Positions 53,615-62,600 of a stretch of DNA of 64,000 bases are shown piece by piece; position 1 is the stretch's first letter; every line of letters begins with the position of its first letter. The position numbers were made by a program, and so were the translations under genes. The stretch lies in NCBI RefSeq assembly GCF_000725885.1, contig NZ_JODR01000024.1:1-64000 (forward strand), in the 5' to 3' direction. The stretch is from Streptomyces albus subsp. albus (GTDB lineage Bacteria; Actinomycetota; Actinomycetes; Streptomycetales; Streptomycetaceae). The notes beneath the pieces were generated by a model. The model had not been told where the DNA came from. It ran no database searches and worked only from the letters and a program-made list of their open reading frames with translations.

Positions 53615-56600
53615 ATGTTCGACATCGAGTATCCCGAAGAAGTCAGCGAGATGCTCTTCGTCCTGATCGGCGAGAAGCCGCTTCAGGCGAAGGCCGGTCT
53701 GGCATGGGATAGTCGGAACGCGTACACCGACCTCGCCGCCGGAATGCGCGACCTCCGATTCGAGATTCTCGACTCGATCGAGCGGGGCAAGCGGTATCTT
53801 CCGCCGAATGTCGCCGATGCCTACGAACAATCTCTTTCTGGGCTGGTGAACCGCAACGGGAACGACACCCTCCAGCAGTTCATCGGCCAGCTGGAGATAT
53901 TCACCGACGACCGGGGCAAGGCCTCCGTCCAGATCCAGCAGGCCCACTTCGAGATCATCATGGAGGTCTTCTGGCTGATCCTGGAGCTGGCGCTCCTGGA
54001 GGCGATCGCCGTCTTCACCGGTGGTGCCTCGGTCTCGGAGATGATCCTGGCCCGGATGCGGGCCAGGCTGGCGATCCTTTTCGCGATCGACCGGCTTCTG
54101 CGGTACGTCCAGGCGTTCCCCTCGCTGTCCGAGGCGTTCGAGGAGGCCATCCAGAATCTGGCCGCCCAGCTGCTGACGATGACGATCAACGCCCCGGAGG
54201 TCGGGGCCGACAAGGTCAACTGGAAGGACGTCGGCCTCTCCGGGGCTGTCGGCGGACTTGCCGGATTCTTCATCGGCCACTTGGCGAAAGGGGCGTTCAA
54301 CCTCAAGAACCACCTGTCGAACTACTTCAAGACCAACTTCGACAAGGACATCTTCGGCAAGTTCGAGATCCGCTTCAACAATCCGTTCACCCGGCACAAC
54401 GCCAACAACGCGGCGTACGACCTTCCCTCGTCCTTCGTGGCCGAGGGCGCCGGTGAGACCGCGGCCGTGGCGGTCGTGCTCCAGCAGGGGGACGCGATGT
54501 CCGCCCTCGGGGCCGGCCTCAGCGGGGCGTCCGGACTCTTGATGGCGAAGCCCCTGGAGCAGGGCTACCACGGCATCCACAAAAAGCTCTACCCCGACGG
54601 CAATCTGTTCACCAAGTTCCAGCAGAACAGCTCGCAGATCCTGCTGGACCGCCTCAGCAGGGAAGCCGGAGGCGGTTCCGGGACCACCACCACAGACTCC
54701 GCGGCGACCAAGTTCACACCCCCGCCGACGTCCGCCACACCGCCCTCGACGGTGGGCAACACACCCGTGCCGCCCCCGCCCGTCGTCACCCCGCCGTCGA
54801 CACCGCCGCCCCCGACGCCCGTCACCAGCGGCGACCCCGGCACCACGACCACCGACAACGGCTACGAGTCGGACGATTCCGATGTTTCGTCCTCGCCGAG
54901 TGTCTTCGACACCCCGGACACCTCGGACACCGAGTCGCTGTCGGACGCCGACTCCGTCTACTCCGACACCTCGGTGACAACCGCCTCGACGCTGCCGACG
55001 AACATGCCGCTGACCGGAAATGGCACCGGCACCGGGGGCAGCGCGCACCTCAAGTCACCGGACCACCTCAAGTCCCCTGAGTACCTGAACGGGTCGGTGA
55101 CCTACGACGACCCGACGGTCATGAACGTCGCCGACCCCGGCCTGTCGGACACCTCGGACGGCAGCCTCCCGCCGGTGTTGAAGGGGATGTCCCCGACGGC
55201 TCCGGGCACCGCGACGGACAACCTCAAGACCCCGAACTCCCTGCTCGACCCTGCCGCACTCGACGCGTCGGGTGGCCTGAACACGCCCGGTGCCCTGAAC
55301 GTGCCCGGCGCCCTGAACGGCGCGACCGGACTGGGCACCCCGGGCGGAGTCAACACACCGGCCGGCCTCAACGCCCCCGGCCACACCGGCAGTCCGCCCT
55401 CCGTGCCGACCGTCTCGCAGCAGGACCCGAAACTCACCGGCACCGACCAGCCCGATGCCGGACACCGGAACAACGCCGGCCAGCAGAGCAACGCCGGCCA
55501 GCAGAGCAACCCCGGCCAGCAGAACGGCACCCCGGCGAACACCCCGGGAGGGCAGACCGCTCCGCACGCGCCGGGGACCAACACCCCCGGCGCCCAGCGC
55601 CAGGCCGACCTCGCCCAGGCCCGCACCGCGTACGCCGACGCGCTCTCCTCGTACGCCGACGCCACCCGCGCCGTCGAGGAGCCAGCCGACGGCACCGACT
55701 CCGCCGCGGCGCTCGACGAGGCCCGGGCCCGCGCCCAGCAGGCGCACGGCGACCTGATCGACGCCGCTGCCCGACTCCGTGACCTCGGCGTCCCGCCACA
55801 CGCCACAGCACCCGACGGCACCGGCCACACTCCGCCCCAGGTCCACCGGGACGGCACTCAACGCGCGTGGATCGCGCAGCAGCTCACCACCGAGGACCTG
55901 CCGGAGGCCCTCGCCCAGGACCTGGCGAAGCTGCACGCCCCGGACGCCCTCGTCAGCCCGGCGGCCCTGCGCGAGGCGGGCATCACCCCGGATGCGGTAA
56001 GGCACTCGGCGGTGCGCGACGGCGACCCCGTATCCGTCGCCGCGCTCGATCCGGTCGACCAGGCACGCTGGCTGATGGCGCAGCCCGGCCCTTGGCCGGT
56101 GGTGCTGGAGACCGTGGCGGCCAACGCGTCCCTGCGGATGTGGGAGGGGGCGTACGCGGACTTCAAGAGCGCGGCGCTGAACGGCGATCCGCGCCCGACG
56201 ACGGCTCCGCAGCAGACCACGACGGACACCGCCGGGGCCCGCAGCGCGACACCCCAGACCACCTACACGCCGCAGCCCACCGAGGCGGACGTGGACCGGG
56301 CCTGGGACACGGCCGTCGCCCTGGTGCTGCCGCCGACGTCGGCCCCCGTCCTGGCCGACTCCCGCAACGCCGGGGCCCCCTACCGGGACGCCGTGCGGCA
56401 GGTCGCCGACCATCTGCTGACGAACGGGCCGGACGCGCCCTCCGGCGTCACGCTCGCCACCTCGCTCCGCGCCGCCCTCGGACTCGGCCCCGTCGCCCCC
56501 GTCCGTACGGCGTCGGCCACCGAGCCGTCGGCCCCGCTCCCGCCGGCCCCCACCGTCACCACCTCCGGCGACCTCCCGTCCGTCCCGACGACACCCACCC

Positions 56601-59600
56601 CGGCCCGGCCCACCACCACGACCACCACGCCCGACGCCGACCCCGGCCCGGCTCCCGCACAGGCCGCCGAGACCGTCTCACGTGACGTACCGCCCACGTC
56701 CGACACGCTCCCCGCTCAGGACACACGCCCCGCGCAGGACACGCCCCCGGCCGAGGACACCCCCGCCGCGAAGGACGTCCCCGCTCCCGCCGTGTCCGTG
56801 GACCCCGTGGCGGAGCTGGCATCGCGGCTGCCCACGATGGCGAAGGCCGACCGGGCCCGGGAACTGTCGCTGCTCCCGCCCGCCGACCGCGAGCGCCTGG
56901 CGTCCGACCCCGCACTGGTGGAGGCGCTGCGGCAGACGCTTCGGCCCGCCGACTTCGCCGAGACCGCCGCCCAGTTGATGGTGCAGGTCCCCGCAGGGGT
57001 GGACCAGCCGGTCTCGGCGCGGCACGAGGTCCAGGCCCAGGTCGCCCGCATGCTGCGCGACCCGGATGTGGCGGCGAATCTGCTGAAGGAGGGCGCACGC
57101 GTCGCCGTGGTGCCCAAGGGCGAGGCGCTCACCACGCTGGACGCGTTCCGTCACCTCGCGGGAGCCCGGTCACCCGACGGGCGCCCCTGGGAAGAGGTGC
57201 GCGGCGCAGCGACCCGCACGGCAGGGGTGACGGAGGAGAACCTGCTCGGCGAGGTGACCTCCGTGCGGACGGAGCGGCGCTCGCAGCCGGAGGGCTACTC
57301 CTCGACGACGCACGAGGTGGCCCACCTCGTCCACCAGTACGGACTGACCGACGCGGACAAGCAGCTCGTCCACGACATCTACCAGGCCAAACTGGGCCAG
57401 GGGGACGCCGCGGTCTGGCCGGACGGCCCGCTGCACGACCCCTCAGGCAAGCGCAGGAAGCCCAACTACTCGTCCCTCAACGAGTACGAGTTCTTCGCCC
57501 AGCTCACCAATGCCTATCTGGGCACCAACGCGGGCCGCGACGGGTACACCAGGCAGTGGCGGAACAACGGCGCCGCCTGGGTCCGGCAGCACGAGAAGGC
57601 GCTGCTGCCGCTGCTGGAGCGGCTGTACGGGCCCGACCCCGAGGCCGTCCACGCGCGGCCCGCCAACCAGCTCGCCGGGCCCCGGAAGGAGAACTGGGTC
57701 TTCGAGGGCTTCCGGGCGTTCTGGGACCGTGCCGAGGGCACCCACCAGCCGCAGCCCCACGCGCTGGCACCCGTGCCCGAGCCCGACGCCGTGCCCGGGG
57801 CCACCGCCGCGACGGCGGACGCCACACCGGCGGACACCACTGCGACGAACGCCCTGCCTTCGCCGCCGGCGAACCGGCGGGACGGTGAGCAGCACCTGGA
57901 GTCCATATCCCGGAACACGTTCGGTGCCGACGCCGCCTCCGATCCGTCGTCCACCGCCGACACGACCCCCGCCGCACCGGCCCTCTCGGCGCCGCTGTCC
58001 CCGGCCGGGGTCACCGCGCTGGCGGCCCGACTGGACGCGGACCGGGTGCGCACCGTGCCGGTCGGCGACCCGCCTGCGGCGCCCGCCCCGGCGGCGCAGA
58101 CCGCTCCACCGGCCGCCACCACGCAGCAGGCCGGCACCACGCAGCAAGCCGCCACCGCGCAGCAGGCCGCCACCATGCAGGAGGCCGCCACCACGCAGCA
58201 AGCCGCCACCACGCCGCTTGCCGCCCCGCCCGCGGCCTCGCCGTCCTCCGGGCCCTCCGTGCTGCCCACGTCGGACATGGTGACCTTCGACGGGCAGTCC
58301 GCGACGGTCTCCCCTGCCCGGGAGGCGGCCGTCGAGCGGCTGGCCTTCCGTACGGCGCAGACGGGAGTGCGCAACAAACGCGCGTGGCTGTCCAAGAGCC
58401 CGGTGGTGATCACCGCGCACGGCACGGGGCCGCTCGCCCAGCAGCGGGCCGATGCCGTGGCCGCGCTCTTCAGGCACCACCTCGGCCGTGCGCTGACCAC
58501 GCTCGGCGCGGGCACCAAGGGGCCGACCGTCGACGACTTCCCCGTCACCGTCGAACTGGGCGGCCGGGCGCCGCAGGGGGCGACGGAGGGCCCGGTGACC
58601 GTCCAGGTCGCCATTGATCCGCTGTCGGCGCCGGTGCTGCACCTGGAGGAGCTGGGGAAGGCCGAGTACGGCAGCGGCATATTCCGCCCCGACCGCCTCG
58701 TCCGGCGGGTTCTGGGTCTGGGTGACGGCGCACCGCTCAGCCGTGCCATGCGCCGGAACCTGTACACGTTCGTCGGCCTGGCCATGATGAACGGCCGGGC
58801 GGGCAGCCTGGCCGAGCTGACCGCCTACTACGCCGAGCGGGAGGCGGCCCTCTTCAGCGAGCGTCGCCACAGCACGGCCGACGGCACGCCCGCCCCGGGC
58901 CTCAACTGGACGGATCTGCCGGCCAAGCCGCTGTACACCGGCACCGTCGGTCTCCTCCAGGAGCGGCCGGACGGCGCCTACCCGGACATCCTCTCCTCGA
59001 CGCCGCCGCGGTGGGCCAAGGGACCCAAGCCGTATCTGCTGGGCGCCTCCATGCGGGACGGCCGGGTGAGCGTTCCGGCCCCCCACGGCGGGATGCGGGG
59101 GATGGGTGCCGAGCAGTTCGTGGAGCGGGTCCTGCAGGACCCCGAGCTGGCCGCGCTGCCGGCGGACGCGCCGATTGTGCTGGCCGTGCCCTTCGCCGGG
59201 GACGGGGACCAGTACCTGGCGCGGCTGCTGGCGGACCGGACCGGCCGCACCGTGTGGGCGCACAGCGGTGACGCGCGGCTGACGGTCACCTCGGACGGCG
59301 AGCGGCTGGCCCTCGCGGTCTTCAAGGAGTCCGGACGCCCGGTGGGCGACTGGTTCGCCGTCCAGCCCGGCATGCTGCCCGACAGTGACAGCGACGAGTC
59401 CTGGTTCGACGAGGTGGCGTCCTCCCCGCTGGCCAGCGCGACGACGGGCCTCCAGATCGGCCGCACCTCCTTCCCGCCACACGAGATGGCCGTCCGCGAG
59501 GAGGCGTACCGCTTCCTCGACCGGATCACGCAGTACGTGCACTACAACTTCGCCACCGGGACGTTCTCCAAGGAGTTCACCCTGGAGCCCGCGTCCCGGG

Positions 59601-62600
59601 GGCGGATCAAGGCGTTCTTCGCCGCCCACGGCGGGGCGGGCTCCACCTCGTTCGCCACCCGTGGCGGGGGCACCCACCGTGCCCGGGGCGGGGCGGGCGC
59701 CAAGTGGCTGAAGAAGAGCAAGAGCTTCGGCAACCTCCTGCGGACCAAGGACGACTGGCTCGGCCTGGTGACGTGTCAGTCCGGCTCCGGAGGGGACAGC
59801 GCCCTGCCGCCCCGAAGCGGCTACGGGCGGAACAATCCGGGCGCCTTCACGCCCAACCCGCTCCGGGACATCCCCGAGGGCCAGCACTACGCCAACGAGA
59901 TGCGGCACAAGGTGAGCGCCGCCACCGTCCGCTCCGCCGTCTCGGTGGTGAACGGGAAGCACGTCCGGGTGCTGGTGACCGACCCGCGGGGGCGCTGGGG
60001 GAGTTACGGCGAGTTCTTCCCCGAGCCGGAGACCGCCGAGCTGGACCGCAGGGCCCGCGTCGTCGGGCTGCACGCCGGCACCGGTCCGGCCTCCGCGGAA
60101 GCCCGGCTGCGGACCCTGGACCTGGTGCGGGCGCTGCGGATGACCCTGGGCAACGAGATCGACGACGACGTCCACGTCGATGCCGACCCCGGCTACGCGC
60201 AACTCCTGCGCGGCGCCGGCGCGCTGGAGCGGATGTGGCGCGAGGATCCCCGCTTCGCCCAGGCGGGACCCTTCACGCTGGACCTGTTCCGGCGGGCCGT
60301 CGTCGCCGAGCTGCCGTCGGGGCGGACCGAACCGCGCCGGGACGACTTCCGGGCACTGCTGTCCGAGGCAGCCGTCGCACCGCGGCGGACGAAGCTGGCC
60401 GACTTCGTGACGCTGCCCGGCTCACTGGGCCGGGCAGCGGCCTGGCTGAGCGGGGCGGACGCCGCACAGGAGACCGCCGACCTGCTCCGCCTGTCCGGCC
60501 CGGACCAGGTGGGGGAGGACGAGCGGTCGCGGATGTTCTGGGCCCGGGTCAAGGCGGAGGAGGCGCTGGACGCGCTCGGCTCCGGGCTCGACGCCTACAC
60601 CGCCCGGGTGCTGCACCTGGACCCGTCCGCCGTGGACGACGCGGCACGGGAGAGAGCGCGGACGCTGACGGCGCACGCGTACGCGGTCGGCCGCGACGGC
60701 GCCGTCCCCGACGAGGTGGCCGCCTACCACCTGGAGACCGAAGGAGCCCTGTCCGAGGCCACCCGGATCCCCCCGTCGGCACCCGGCTCCTCCGGGGGCG
60801 GGCGGAACCTGCTGGGCACCCGGGCGGGGAACGCGACCGTGGACCTGTCGAAGGTCCACGTACCCGGCGGCACGGTGGACGCGCCGTGGCACGGGAAGAC
60901 CGGCGGCACCACGTCACCCGACCCGTACGTGATCCGCGCGGAGCTGGACCGCACCGATGCGGGCCACCTCTTCGTGACGTACGGCGGAGTGACCCGGCGC
61001 ATACCGGCCGGGGAGTTCATCGAGCTGGCGGCCAACGATCCGGAGCTGCTGGTTCTCGACCCGGCCGTCCCGGTCTTCCTGGCCGTCTCCGAACTGGACC
61101 GCTTCGCACCCGGTGTGGCGGACGACCTGGCCCAGCGCATCGGACGCGGCGTGTACTCCACCGAGTTCCCCCTCGGGGAGCACACGGACGGCGGCACGGC
61201 GCCGGTCTTCTCGCTGCACCCCTCGCCCGTCACCGGGGCGAGCCCCACGGCCGCCGCCCTCCGGCGGTCCGGCGCCCGCACGCTGGAGCAGGTCCGCATC
61301 CCCCCACCGGTGTCGCTGCCCCTGGACGCGGAGCCCTCCTCTTCCTCCCGCCCGACCGTGGTCGTCGATCCCCCGCGGCCCGCCACCGGCGACGGCACGC
61401 CGCTCTTCGACACCACGCCCTCCGCCCTCGAAACCGCGCTGCTGGCCCCGGCCCCGCCGGCCACCCCGCCGCCGCCCTCCGGGCCGCCCTCGACGCTCGG
61501 CACCACCCCGCCGCCCGGCCAGAACCCGCGCCCGCGGCCGGCCGGGGCGCGCATCGACGAGGAGCTGGACGAGCGCCGCCCGGCCCGCATCGACACCGAG
61601 ATGCTGCCGCCGCCGCAGGTGCACCGGCCCAGCACCTTCACCGACGAGACCCGGATGCCCGGCTACGTCGACGGTTTCCTGCCGTTCCCCGGGGACGAGT
61701 CCGACGGCACCTCCATGGCGATGGCCTTCGGCCAGAGCGATGTGCACATCCGCGGCTGGGAGCAGATCACCGAGCAGATCGACATCGGGATGGAGGCGCA
61801 CGGCCCCGACAACGCCTCGGGCGAGGAGATCTCCGAGCGCCACCAGGTGCGCGGCGGCGGCACCGACGAGTCCGTCTTCCGCCGCATCCAGCGGGCGATG
61901 CGGGAGCGTCCGCTGACCTTCGCCGGGGACGGCCGCGAGTTCGTCTACCGCACCCGGTCCGGTCTGGTGCGCAAGGTGCACATCCGGATCCGCAACTACG
62001 GCGAGTGGACCAAGTTCACCGACGGCGCCTCGCCGACCAAGGTCGACAACGCGCAGCGCGCCCAGACCACCGTCGGCGGGTCCAAGACGGTCGGCCAGAC
62101 CCGCCAGTTCGCCCCGACGGCACCGCTGGGACCCCAGTCCTCGCTCTTCTCCGCATGGGGCCGGATCGGCCTGCGCTTCGGCCGCCTGCGCGAGGTCGCC
62201 TACTCCGCGCAGGACCAGGTGCTGAACGTGGCCGAGGTCCGCGGGCTGGACACCTCCCACCTGTACCTGGACGACGCCTACGTAGAGGTGCGCATTACCG
62301 ACGCCGAGCCGCCGCGCCCGGCCAAGCCGGGCGTGCTGGGCACCTCATGGCGGGCCCGGGAGGCACGGACAGCCGTTGCGGACGTGGAGTTCGCGTTCGG
62401 TGTGCGCCACGGGCTCAAGGCGCGGCTCACGGAGTCCGCGACCGCCGGGACCAAGCCCGGCCGGACCCCCAGAACGCTCAGGCTCGGCCCCGAATCCGAC
62501 TACCGGCTCGTCATCACCGAGGACTTCGGACCCGTCGCGCACATCCGCGACTGGGCGGTGCGGCGGATCGGCGCCGAACCCGACTCCTCGGCCTACCGCG

